Positions 38,101 through 47,181 of a stretch of 64,000 nt of DNA are shown one piece after another (within the stretch, counting starts at the first letter, position 1; the number at the start of each line of letters is the position of its first letter). Made by a program: the position numbers and the translations under genes. The notes under the pieces were generated by a model. It did no database searches, had not been told where the DNA came from, and worked only from the letters and a program-made list of their open reading frames with translations. Origin of the DNA: Petrosia ficiformis (lineage: Eukaryota > Porifera > Demospongiae > Haplosclerida > Petrosiidae); NCBI GenBank assembly GCA_947044365.1, contig OX345636.1, positions 18,268,548 through 18,332,547 of the forward strand, given 5' to 3'.

Positions 38101-39661
38101 TTGTTCAATTATTTAAGGAATCCATTTTTCGTTGACAAGGGCCCCACATCTACATGTACCCTCTGCCATTTTCAGTTGGAGTTTCAGTAAAATTAACACA
38201 GAATTTAGCAGTAGAATTGGGCAATATATTATCGTAATATCGTGATATTTTTTTCCATGTTATAGCATTTCATTATAGTTTCTGGATTATTAATATATCG
38301 TAGCTTCAATAATTATTTTTGTCACTATCACACAATATGCATACATAATTACTTGGAGAAATATAAATAATGCAAGCCTTATATGTGTGCCCCTAATCTT
38401 GACATTGCTTATATAGTAATTATCTAAGGTCAGATAAGTAATTGGTTGCCTCTCTCTACTAAACAAAATCTTAAGCATGAAAAAAAGCATTTGAAATTTG
38501 GATGAGCCAATATAGTGCAGAGGAAGTGGATAGAACCAAAAGGGCTTTTCAAATCAAGTTCTGTACTAATTATATCATATTTTTATTGAATTCAACAAAT
38601 CACTATTATTAATACAGATTACTTTGAACATAGATTATTAAAATTAATATCACCAAATTGAATATATATACATGTACATGTAATAGATACTAATACTATT
38701 ATAATGAACTTTATTAGTGTATTAACTCTTGCTATGTATATAATTATGTCTGACATTTAATGGCATACAAATCTATTGTAACATGCCCATCCTATATATC
38801 TGTGCTAAATTGTGGGTTGGGCTGCAAGGTAATCATGAAGCATACTCTATCAGGCTATGTTTTTAGAAAATTATACCCGAGGCATGCCCCAAAATTATGA
38901 AGATGTATTGTAATTTGTGCATGCATGCATTGAGAACAGGAATTGATGTGTGTGGCAAAATAATTACTGGTACTGAAAAATTAGAAACCAATCTATTTAA
39001 TCTCTCAGGATGTATGCCAATTATTTTTCATATAGTTATAAATTCCCTCATGGTCATGTTAATCTGTATCTGACTGTTTGGAGGAATGAATATTAAGACA
39101 AATATGTGTGTTTTAACCTTTTACCTTGAGCAAAGACATGCAGAAGTTATATAACAATTAACTATGACATCACCATTTGGAGTATGGTTTAGTCACCACC
39201 ATCTTAGAGTAGCTTTCGTTGCTGTTAATGGAAATAAACCTTAAAAATAAATCACGTGAATTTTAAATACTAATACAAAGTCACTACAGATTGACAGATT
39301 TAAATGCCCAAACAATCTACAGGCATATAGGTTTTATACACCTCTAGATTGTTCTGAAATGTTATCTGTTATTGAGGTCAGCCATCGAGATAATAGTAAT
39401 TGAGGGAACTAAAGATGATGTTGCTTTATAACTCCTGTATGAAAAACTATATACATGTACATATTAACTCATAATCATTATATTTTAAAGGATTTCATTG
39501 ATTGGTTAGTTTTACGTATGAATTCTTTATTTACAGAATCAGGTTACGAAGGTCTGATGCATCGAAGTTCTCACAGGACACAACGTGATAAATGTTTGAA
39601 TTTGTTAGCCAAAGTTTATCATAACTTGTACTTGCATACGTGTACTAAAATGGTACAGTAG
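25563..39661 (+). CDS. GT64 (EXTL2-like) glycosyltransferase, gene B, 4 visible exons
   Basis: Joined exons 25563-26113, 30083-30153, 37367-37676 and 39537-39661 give about 351 residues, with the same intron phases as gene A. It has a type II anchor (IFFILLVITICFTVL), a short stem, FTIVTPTYKRTDNL, WNNVGE, the DxD triad as SIDDD, QNGED and GLMHRSSH. Where gene A has Trp-His-Arg, copy B has Met-His-Arg; the Arg is kept. The stem contains an in-frame 24-base tandem duplication (STAIRTNT repeated). Exons are intact, so the gene looks functional. Intron 1 (3.9 kb) and intron 2 (7.2 kb) hold MITEs, an M3 repeat and a Gypsy pol fragment. As in gene A, the start codon lies in an upstream exon I could not find. 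Predicted role: Golgi or ER transfer of a GlcNAc/GalNAc residue. Confidence 0.87.
26167..26580. mobile_element. MITE with CACWNTGTAAAAA inverted repeats (family M2)
   Basis: The left end CACATTGTAAAAATTAACCG and right end TTCGTTTTTACAGTGC are inverted. TIR similarity runs about 65 bases, including TTTGGT and AGTTTCAATGC. Related copies at 50151-50738, 52090-52434 (-), 31690-32035 and about 26755-26817. Confidence 0.7.
26818..26971. mobile_element. Small palindromic MITE
   Basis: The left end CAATCAATAATCGGCCACAC is inverted at the right end (GTGTGGCCGGTTATTGATTG); 154 bp, interior AT-rich. It sits within or beside an M2 fragment. Confidence 0.75.
27755..27962. mobile_element. MITE with AAGGCTGGTT inverted repeats
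   Basis: The left end AAGGCTGGTTCACAAT is inverted at the right end (ATTGTAAACCAGCCTT), about 208 bp. The interior has GCGTCAGTTGCG and inverted GACGCAA words. The flanking target duplication is unclear. Confidence 0.7.
28205..28672. mobile_element. M1-family repeat, full-length variant
   Basis: Begins TATATAGAAAAAAAACATCC with CCCTATGATTGCTTT and has the TGTCCAGCATTCAATAATCA variant interior. It ends GGGAAAGCAATCATAGGG followed by the GGCC palindrome. Intron 1 of GT64 gene B. Confidence 0.65.
28673..30082. other. Remainder of GT64 gene B intron 1
   Basis: AT-rich intronic DNA. Short open frames at 29277-29513 and 29720-30046 have no recognisable domain and I treat them as chance. Confidence 0.4.
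30083..30153 (+). CDS. GT64 gene B exon 2: DxD motif
   Basis: 71 bases after CTGATACAG, ending before GTGAGA. It encodes ILSIDDDLILSN and ends FNTFK. Confidence 0.88.
30385..30600 (-). mobile_element. M3-family fragment
   Basis: Inverted relative to 18240-18690. It starts TTACCCTCGCCACGAAGC, has a TG run at 30440-30459, then CAAATTATACAAGGATCAAA. Confidence 0.55.
31165..31683. mobile_element. M1-family repeat, near-complete copy
   Basis: Inverted counterpart of 10184-10725, sharing GCATTGCTGATGGCACTAG and CTTCCTCGTGTCTGAAACT. It lies in intron 2 of GT64 gene B. The equivalent insertion in gene A is in intron 1, so the two copies are independent insertions. Confidence 0.7.
32110..32520. mobile_element. 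M3-family dispersed repeat
   Basis: Same orientation and content as 18240-18690, ending in an ACACAC run. Intron 2 of GT64 gene B. Confidence 0.65.
33303..33551. repeat. Long hairpin with perfect 59-bp arms
   Basis: Arms 33381-33439 and 33448-33506 are exact inverted complements by eye, with an 8-base loop. Outer arms (about 33303-33345 and 33508-33551, AATAATAAAAAACATTTCC) also pair. The left side carries about 35 unpaired bases between the inner and outer arms. Confidence 0.9.
33880..35180 (-). pseudogene. Degenerate Gypsy-type pol (RT, RNase H, integrase pieces)
   Basis: Read on the minus strand from 35180 there are reverse-transcriptase pieces (FLGYRIDAKGLHP; then in another frame FLGVLSYYSKFIPNMATL). 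An RNase H start follows (LDLILSVDASAYEVGAVLSH), then HYSHIEKEG. A linker at 34410-34280 holds a 63-base tandem duplication (RVYRFVMAGWPVTHEED repeated). The integrase zinc-finger part reads MFVCWPG and HLDSKCSLCQSN, then after a frameshift IHMDFAGPFQGHVFLVIIDS. Many stops and shifts show it is dead. No LTRs recognised. Inside intron 2 of GT64 gene B. Confidence 0.75.
35240..35480. repeat. Palindromic minisatellite array
   Basis: Three or four units containing CACCAGTGTAACACTGGATA, itself a palindrome, followed by TCCCAGGATGTTACAG. Spacing is 55-80 bp. The same unit, inverted, forms the array at 36440-36650. Confidence 0.75.
36440..36655. repeat. Palindromic minisatellite array, inverted partner
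   Basis: Units with ACACTGTAACATCCTGGGAT and ATCCAGTGTTACACTGGTGT, the reverse complement of the 35240-35480 units. The arrays flank about 1 kb. A stray unit (ATCCTGGGATACTCAGAC) occurs at 42445. Confidence 0.75.
37367..37676 (+). CDS. GT64 gene B exon 3: catalytic core
   Basis: 310 bases after CTCCTACAG, ending before GTGAGT. It encodes YLLVGYSPRSY, HHKYLELFTHTV and ETQNGEDLTMN. Confidence 0.9.
39537..39661 (+). CDS. GT64 gene B exon 4: C-terminus
   Basis: After TTATTTACAG. It encodes SGYEGLMHRSSHRTQRD and ends KMVQ with TAG at 39659-39661. Confidence 0.9.
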
Positions 39662-40665
39662 CACTTAAGTTATTTTGAATATGTGATATGTGAGTAATAT
39701 GTTTTAATAGATATAATTATTATAATTATATTGTTATTCTAATTATAGCTGTAAATCCCATACTAACAAATTATTATTATGATGTTTTTGACCTCCACGT
39801 ATCTGGGATGTAGTTTTCTACTTCCTGTATAGGTTAAGGGTGGAGTATGGGTTTATTTTGAGTTGACATTTGACAAAATTATTAGTGATGGTAAAACATT
39901 ATGTGTATACACAATCCTACTTAAGTATATATAGCTATATAGAGTAGAGGCAAAACACAAAGAAGAGATACTTATGCATGGTTGTTATTTGGAAGTGGTG
40001 TTTAATGTGGAAGTGGTATTTAATTTTGTTGCCAAAGCAAGGCACCATACCAATCTTGCTCCTGTGCTTTTTTCAGTTTTGATCCTCTTTCTTTTTTAGA
40101 ATGTTTTTTGTTATTCTTGTCAATATTATGTGTACAGTGTACATTATTATGCAACTTAGCATAATCGAGTAACTTGATGTTTCCTATACACTTATAAACG
40201 TCAAGGAATGTATGACATTACTTTCAGCAGGGATGTAGAAAGCAATTTTAGGATGGTCAGGGTATAGCTAGGGAGATGGGATATTGTGACACTGTTTGTA
40301 TAAAGTGAGCAGTATGTAGGAGGATCTGTGGTCATGCTCCCCTGGAAGATCAAATTTTTAATATAGCATTTAATAAAAATTACAATCATAGTTACAGTTC
40401 ACACACTGTATTAGCTGTTGATTTCATAATTTATATTTAATATTCCACTTCATCCAACGATAACAGAAGATGGATGATTATTTCTACAGAAACACAAAAC
40501 ATACATATAATAATTATAATTATCATTTCAGGAATAATGATTATATGAAATAAAAAGCCGGTCGTACTGACTAGTACACGTTATTAAACTGGGTTGACCA
40601 ATTCATCCCTGTCGCATACATGTGCAAAATAGGAAATTCCACTTTTTTGATATTACTGATATACA
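39662..40665. other. 3' flank of GT64 gene B, homologous to unit A
   Basis: No gene. The block 40395-40660 matches 18700-18970 (ACTGTATTAGCTGTTGATTT and AGGAAATTCCACTTTTTT), marking the distal part of the segmental duplication. Confidence 0.6.
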
Positions 40666-41412
40666 CATAGGCGTATCTGGACCCGGGCAATGCCCGGGTT
40701 GCTGCTCTCTGATCGACATTTTCTACTTGTTATTGTCATAAATTAATTTTGTTAAATTATTAATATCACACCCACACAAGTGCTTAGTGTAATGTTATTC
40801 ATTAATCATAAGAAGCCCCACGTGCGCTGTTCAGAAGTCCTAAAAATGTAACAAAGTATCTGTATACATGTGGGATTAACTTGAAGATGAAGGTCAGTCA
40901 GGGATAAACATAGAAAATGATGTAACAATAGTTGAATTTTAGCTCCAACAGCTGATGATCATGACTCTGGTGATAGTGATGGTGAAGTTCAGGAGGAGTC
41001 AGGTCATCAAGACAATAACAACAGTTCATCCAATCATGAGAATGCATCAGTTGCATGTAGTTCTACATCTACTGGGTCAATCAGCTTTGACCAGTGGCAG
41101 TGATAGCAATTCACACTAGCAAGTAGTAGTACTACTACTCGTTAGTGTGAATCGCGTATTTGTATAGTATTACATACTCATTGTATCATGCTCATTTTCA
41201 AGCTTATGTGAGTAGCTAGTGACAGTAGAACTATTGTAGTTGCAATGCTGCTCTTTGTTGAGAACGAGGAGGAAATAGGTATAACTGTTCGAAGTTTGGG
41301 TGTGTCCGGAGTTACCCGCAATTACCTTACGTATTGATATATTATTAATTATTAATAAATTCATGAATTTTTAATTTGCCCTGGTATCTTCTAAACAACA
41401 GATACGCCTATG
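40666..41412. mobile_element. hAT-type non-autonomous element, 8-bp TSD
   Basis: The 14-bp TIR CATAGGCGTATCTG at 40666-40679 is exactly inverted at 41399-41412. GATATACA is duplicated at 40658-40665 and 41413-41420. An 8-bp duplication and short TIRs fit hAT elements. The interior contains a coding-like acidic exon (40943-41103) with a preceding acceptor, but no transposase core. Confidence 0.85.
40943..41103 (+). CDS. Coding-like terminal exon inside hAT-type element
   Basis: After the acceptor-like GAATTTTAG, 52 codons run to TGA at 41101. They begin PTADDHDSGDSDGEVQEESG, are rich in Asp, Glu, Ser and Asn, and end SISFDQWQ. The composition looks like a selected acidic tail rather than chance. 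No upstream exon is seen in the element. Could be a captured host exon or a transposase tail. Confidence 0.4.
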
Positions 41413-41686
41413 GATATACATAGCAGCTATAAACACAAGTAGTTCTTGATAATGTGTTTAGCCTCTAGGACTTCATAGTCTCATCCCCATTTGTCTGGCC
41501 ACGCACTCAATTAGTGAGATCTTGACGGCGTCTGGCAAAAACATCGGGAGTCGGACAAGACTACCTTATGAAGGACTTATAATAAAACAGTCTTGAATAA
41601 AGGTTCAGAAGGTACTCTATATCTAACTCATTCCTCAGCAATGAATTGAGGCCTCTTTTTACATGATGCATTATGCACAATTGATA

Positions 41687-42281
41687 TAGTCTCGCGTAGC
41701 CAGCCCATCCCTCTTCCGCTCTACGAGCGAGGGATGGTCTGGTATATATATAGCTATTGTATGTCTCGTTCTGAGAGCCACCGGAAGTAACGCCGTGTTC
41801 AAGTACTGAAAGTAGGTGTGAAGCACGTGGTAGCGAGAAAGTGTAGAGAAAATGGAGCTGGTGGAAAAGGCATTAGATGATGCAGTACGTTCTATACAAT
41901 TCTCTCTTGTAAGCATCTAGTTTATCTATTCTACTGGTACACTTGTGGCATATATAGTCACCTTTTCACAAACGAAGTCCTACCCAGATCTTTTCCTAAA
42001 TAATCTAAACTAATGGATTCTAAAAGTTTAACTGTACTTTTGGTAGCATCACCATGAAGTTTCTTTCGCTTTGCCTTCATAGATCCCTTCGACAAATCAG
42101 TTTCACACAACCAACAAAATTGATGAGACATTTTCTCGCTAACATATGCTTCACACCTACTTTCAGTACTTGAACACTGCGTTACTTCCGGTGGCTCTCA
42201 GAACGAGACATACAATAGCTATATACCAGACCATCCCTCGCTCGTAGAGCGGAAGAGGGATGGGCTGGCTACGCGAGACTA
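41687..42281. mobile_element. MULE-type element with 9-bp TSD and coding-like interior
   Basis: 595 bp. Both ends carry about 160-bp TIRs starting TAGTCTCGCGTAGCCAGCCC. CAATTGATA is duplicated exactly at 41678-41686 and 42282-42290. Long TIRs with a 9-bp duplication fit Mutator-like elements. Each TIR contains CACCGGAAGTAACGC, an ETS-like promoter motif. Short open frames begin just inside both TIRs and run inwards. Related ends occur near 24000 and 43390. Confidence 0.88.
41958..42131 (-). CDS. 57-codon zinc-finger-like ORF inside the MULE-type element
   Basis: The ATG lies just inside the right TIR. It encodes MSHQFCWLCETDLSKGSM, then AKRKKLHGDATKS and LESISLDYLGKDLG. A C-x2-C pair and basic region suggest half of a zinc finger. 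It ends AAAAGGTGA, which could be a stop or a GTGACT splice donor leading to an exon now lost. Opposite it, a plus-strand frame (MELVEKALDDAVRSIQFSL) ends at a GTAAGC donor. Possible gene capture (Pack-MULE). No family recognised. Confidence 0.4.
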   Translation of the reverse strand: MSHQFCWLCETDLSKGSMKAKRKKLHGDATKSTVKLLESISLDYLGKDLGRTSFVKR

Positions 42282-43850
42282 CAATTGATAGTCTAGTGTA
42301 ACCAGCCCTTCCCACTGTATGAGTGAGAGAAAGGTCTATAGCATGAAACATGTTCGGTAGTCCTTCCTCCTCCAAGCGAAGAGTGTGGCTACGCCAGACT
42401 ACTTTAGATTTGGTAGTGTGGCTGATTCCAGGACACAGGAATCCTGGGATACTCAGACATGGGGTAGAGCTATTAGCCAGACCTATTGTGTACATCATGG
42501 GATCATTCCAGATACACTTAGGCATCCTCAACAGACATTCCATTGGGCTAATGAACACTGCTATTCATAAATAAAACTAGTTAATTGTATAAATAGCTAT
42601 ACTTATTTTTAGTAACAATTTTTCAGTTGACAAATTACTTTGCAAGTTGCAATGGTTCATATTTACCTTGATTATTGAACTCAATTATACTCTGAATTAA
42701 CAATGCACTGCTAGTGTTTTTCCAGGCTAGGTATTTATATGTCATCTGCAACTTGCTCTGCTGACAAAGGACCCAGATTCACTTAGTCTCGCTGGCTAGC
42801 CCCTAGCAAAGGGGCTGTGAGACTAGATCCACTACACCTTGCATAATGATTATGTAAGTTGTAAATTATTCATCCTGCAGCATTTAGTGTAAACATAATT
42901 ATTATTGCGATAATCATTTTAAAATCTTCATTAATGTATATATGTACATGTGTATAATTTTTCAACAAACGTCAAGAAACCAGGAAATTAAAAAACTTTA
43001 ATTAATAATAATTATTTTATTTAATAATTATTTTTTAATAACCTCGTGGAAGCATGTTATCTGTGGTGGTAGAAGTGAAAGGTGAATAGTAACTTTGTTT
43101 ATTGAAGTTGAGTGAGAATAGTATCGTTATTTTAGGATGTTATTATGATCTCATCAGACAGCGAATCGGGAGCTCCACGAAACGTTGATTCATCTTCTTC
43201 AGGAATAAATTCGCTGGGAGGTGCTAAAATGTCTCCCTAAGAAGAAAATAAATGTCAGACCTGTAAGTACATCATAAACAATTAATTAATAAGAGGTAAT
43301 CATAACCAATACTACACTTTGATGTGATGTATTTGTAATTTTCCTGACTGTAATATGCTGTATTTTTGTGGCCGGCCCACAATTATTTAATTACTGTTGT
43401 GTAGCCAGCCCCTCCCACTTCATGAGCCAGGGAGGGTCTGGTACACAATAAGCATAGTGTTCATTTAAAGAGCTACGAGGTATCCTGTAGTCCTTAAGTA
43501 ACCTCACTCACTTTACTTGAGCAGTTGTTTAAAATGGCGAAGCAGCCCAGTGCTGCTAAATATGCTTTAATTACTGAGCTACTTTCCACCTTGTCAGTTT
43601 TTATCACTTCAGTTGTCAGGTTTCTATCTAGAGATATTTGTTTGGCGGGGAGCTAATCCTGTGTGCTTCCATGCAGAATATTTTTGGTTGTCTACACATG
43701 CTTTTCCTTAAATCATACCCATTTACATGTAATTAGTGCAACAATGGATTGGAGATCATGAAAAGTTACAAGGGATTATCTCATAGGGAGATTTTGCAAC
43801 ATTGTAATAATTATTGTACACTATATCTCCAAAGTGTCATTGGAGTGTAT
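42282..43850. other. Repeat-rich intergenic DNA
   Basis: Holds MULE-related end fragments (about 42291-42410 and 43393-43445). Two short coding-like frames are present: 43148-43243 (MISSDSESGAPRNVDSSSSG) and 43533 onward (MAKQPSAAKYALITELLSTL). Neither has enough context to call a gene. Confidence 0.4.
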
Positions 43851-43983
43851 TGTTACTATAAAGTACTCAATCATATATTTAGTAACCAGTAACTACACAA
43901 CCAAAGCATACATGAGGCTTATAACGTGTTCACACTCAATCTATGAATATCATTATATAATTAACATGTAGTCTGACAGTACA
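43851..43983 (-). repeat. 3' LTR of the Gypsy-type element
   Basis: 133 bp; shares ACTACACAACCAAAGCATAC and TCTATGAATATCATTATATA with the other LTR, which is 150 bp. Confidence 0.85.
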
Positions 43984-44310
43984 TATCCCATTTTTAAGTC
44001 CGACTCGGGTTGATTCGTATCAGAGGTTTTGATATGCATCCACTTCTAGTTACGACTGGCAAATTGTCTATTAACAGAACCACTATTCTGAGGTACTTTA
44101 CTGTTTTCTTCATTAGGCTGACTAGGTTCAACAATATCTTCAGGATCCACATAAATGTCTGTGTCATCTTCCTCCTCCTCCTCCTCAGTGTCATGAATTG
44201 GAATTAAATGTCGGTGATTCCTTCTCGACCTCTCGAGGTAAAGACTTCATACGATCTGTTTTCCAATTGTTGTGTAACAGTTCCACTGCACTTATTGTCA
44301 GGTATCCAAA

Positions 44311-45395
44311 CTAGGTTTTCAGAATGAAGTACATCCTTGGTCTTTGCACGATGCATTCTGTTTCTGACGATCTCTTGCTTCTTTCTCTTTTGTAAAGAGG
44401 TGATAAGGCATCAGCAGTAATCAGAGACTTTCCTAGGACATGAGCAATAGTGAAGTTAAATCTCAGACGCATTCTAAATCTCAAAATTCTTGGTGGAAGC
44501 TCATCCAAATTTTTATTGCTATAAAGTGGAACCAAAGGCTTATGGTCCATTTCTATATGAAACTCAAGACCTATTAAATAATCCTGGAATCTCTTGCATG
44601 CCCAAGTAGTTGCCAAGCCTTCTTTTTCGATTTGAGCATACTTTTGCGAAATCAATCGGTTTCTTGCTATCGTCTTCTTGTACCTAGAGGAGAACTGCAC
44701 TCAAACCATATGATGAAGCATCTGCTGAAATAGTTGTCCTTCTTCTAGGATCTTAAAGGGCCAAGACAGGCTGTGAACTTAACAATTTCTTTAGTTCTTG
44801 TTTTTTAGGCTTGTTTTTTTTGGCTATTTCCCCAAAGCCACTGACTCGTTTTGCTCAGGAGATCTCTCAATGGTTTTCCCTTTTTGGCAATATATAGGGT
44901 GAATTTACTCATTTGATTAACCATCCCAAGAAATCTTCTAAGTTCTGGGACATTATTTGGCTCAGGCATATTTTGGATTGCCTTTATCTTATCAGGATCT
45001 GGTCTAATTCCTGATGGTTCAATTATGTGGTGTAGAAACTTAATACTATTTTGGGAAAAACTACACTTTTCTCTATTAAGAGTGATACCTGCTTCTCCAA
45101 TTCTCTTAAGAACTGCCTCTTAATTTGTGTTGTGCCAAGAGGCAGCCTATAAAAGCAAAATCTGTCAAAAGGTGTAATGAATGTAGCTGATGCCTTTGAC
45201 CATTTAACCTGCCAAAACCCTGAGTTGGTATCTAATTTACGGAATATTCTGGCACCACTTAATTGAATGAATGATCTACTGATGGCAAAATGTGTCTCTC
45301 ACGACAAATGTTTTCGTTTAACTTTGTTAAGTCGACAGCAGATGCGAACATTATCATCACTACGACCATGCCTGCACACCACCTTGTAAGCTAAT
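44311..45395 (-). pseudogene. Gypsy-type RT and RNase H remnant
   Basis: RNase H is open from 44700 to 44311 (YAQIEKEGLATTWACKRFQD, MDHKPLVPL, PPRILRFRMRL, LITADALS). The RT portion (45395-44710) is broken by many shifts. Readable pieces include IRPDPDKIKAIQ and ECSFSQNSIKFLHHIIEPSG-type segments around 45100-44970. Confidence 0.75.
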
Positions 45396-46040
45396 CTACT
45401 TTTCTAATAACTCCCAGTAATTACATTCTCTCAATCTAATTGTGCACTCCCCACTAAACTCACCCAGTCCAGAGAATAACTTTGCATGTGACAAAACTCT
45501 CTCTTCATCCTCCTTGGTACGTCCTACTGAATCGATTTGAACAACCAAGTCCAGTGCTTGAATAGTGGGACGGCCCACTAATGACTTATGTAAACCATCG
45601 ACGACGAATATGTCTTCTTGAACACTCTTTATTTTATAATGTATTGTTCCAGTAAATTGTTCAACTACCGAGAGGGGACTTCGACCTGGACCACAAAGCT
45701 TCTTACATTTCAGCTTAACAAAGATAGATCTTGGTATTACTGTGACATCTGCCACCGTATCAATCTTGAACACTTCATCATAACCATTCAGATTTAGTGA
45801 CACTACCCAAAAGCTTTCACCTCCATAAACTGTGGCTACATCTGCTGTAACTGTACCTAGGAATGAATCATTCTCTATCGAATTGACCCTGGTAGCCGAA
45901 TGGCACACCACTTGGTAGACGCTACCCAAGGGCTTTCGCCTCCATTAACTGTGGCTACATCTGCTGTAACTGTACCTAGGAATGAATCATTTTCTATCGA
46001 ATTGACCCTGGTAGCTGAAGGCACACTACTTGGTAATGCC
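45396..46040 (-). pseudogene. Gypsy-type protease remnant with altered active site
   Basis: The retropepsin segment reads FKIDTVADVTVIP where D-T/S-G is required, so the catalytic-triad Gly is Val. Downstream LVGRPTIQALDLV is preserved. A direct duplication of about 120 bp (45797-45916 and 45918-46037) repeats the segment before the active site. Confidence 0.8.
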
Positions 46041-46326
46041 CTCTTTTCAAGCTAAAGTTAAATTCCTATACTAGCAGTAGTATACTATAATTATTATTAT
46101 TATACTACTAGTATAATTCAGAGCTCTCAACTCTCATGCTTGAGACACAGTCATTTTACTCAAAACTCACACTCACATGCTTCGTGTCTTCACACTCATA
46201 GATATCAAGTTAAATGAGATTTGATATGATTCGGTGATTTACCACATCTTGTGCAGCTGCTAGGTTTAGATTCGCCACTCTTGGGTCTCTTTGTCTGAAT
46301 CCCTTTATACAGTTTCCATGAGGTCC

Positions 46327-46934
46327 CTAGTGCTTTTCCTGATGCTTTGGCTTTGAGGAGGATACATGTACATCTTCAATTGTCGTTTCACTGTCTCTGC
46401 CTCTGACTGTCGACTGTTGTTGCTTTACGGCTTCACTTTGACAAACCTTTGTAACTGCAGTTTCCAGCTTGGGGTCAGGATCCAATTGAAGCTTTTCGGA
46501 ATTTAGTATACCAATGACAATTAGGGCCCGGATCATTTCCTCACGCAAGTTGCCATACTCACAGTGTTCTGAGAGAATGTAAAGGGCTGTAATGAAACTA
46601 TCGACAGATTCACCTCTTTTCTGGACTTGTTGGTTGAATTTTGCCCTCTGAAATAACTTGTTTCTGTGTTTAACAAAAAATTACCATCAAACTTTCCTTT
46701 CACTACATCATACATGTACTTCTTTGCATCTTCCTGATTTAGTCCGAATGAGCACAGAATATCATCTGCATGGTCGCCCATTGTATTTATTAACGCATTG
46801 ATTTGGCTCTCTTCACCTTTTGTATCTAGATCAGAGACTTGTTGAAATCTTTCAAACCTACGAATGCACTTGGGCCATTCTTCTGGTCTATTGAATGAAA
46901 AATTCTCTGGAGGAGTAATCTGGTAGGTAGCCAT
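46327..46934 (-). pseudogene. Gypsy-type gag remnant
   Basis: Starts MATYQITPPENFSFNRPEEW, then RFERFQQVSDL and LINTMGDHADDIL, a gag pattern common in invertebrate Gypsy elements. A frameshift at about 46540-46640 moves the end (EEMIRALIVIGI, KLQLDPDPKLE) into another frame. Confidence 0.75.
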
Positions 46935-47031
46935 CTTGTTACAAATTTATAATTTGGATCCTCTTTAATCCACTCTATCTCTAGCATAATCTTTGTGGTT
47001 TGTGTACAATCCCACCATTGCCACCATGTAT

Positions 47032-47181
47032 TGTTACCATAAAGTACATGTACTCAATCAAACATATTTAGTAACCAATTATTAGTAACTACACAACCAA
47101 AGCATACATGAGGTTTATAACATGTGTCCACACTCAATCTATGAATATCATTATATAATTAACCTGCAGTCTAACAGTACA
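47032..47181 (-). repeat. 5' LTR of the Gypsy-type element
   Basis: 150 bp. Differs from its partner by substitutions and by several short insertions, for example CATGTA near 47047. The divergence shows the insertion is not recent. Confidence 0.85.

Larger units (their letters stand above)
43851..47181 (-). mobile_element. Defective Gypsy-type LTR retrotransposon
   Basis: The element runs on the minus strand. LTRs lie at 47032-47181 and 43851-43983, start TGTACTG and end GTAACA in element sense, and share long blocks with several small indels. Next to the 5' LTR is a primer-binding-site-like TGGTGGCAATGGTGGGA. Next to the 3' LTR is a purine tract AAAAATGGGATA. Gag, protease, RT and RNase H pieces are present in order, all frameshifted. 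Only about 330 bases separate RNase H from the 3' LTR, so most of integrase is deleted, though a C-terminal tail survives (TRSGCISKP). No target duplication found. Confidence 0.85.

Noticed and set aside
42163..42574. Open frames on both strands across 42163-42574
   Set aside because: They cross the MULE TIR and its target duplication; the translated similarity between the strands is due to inverted repeats.
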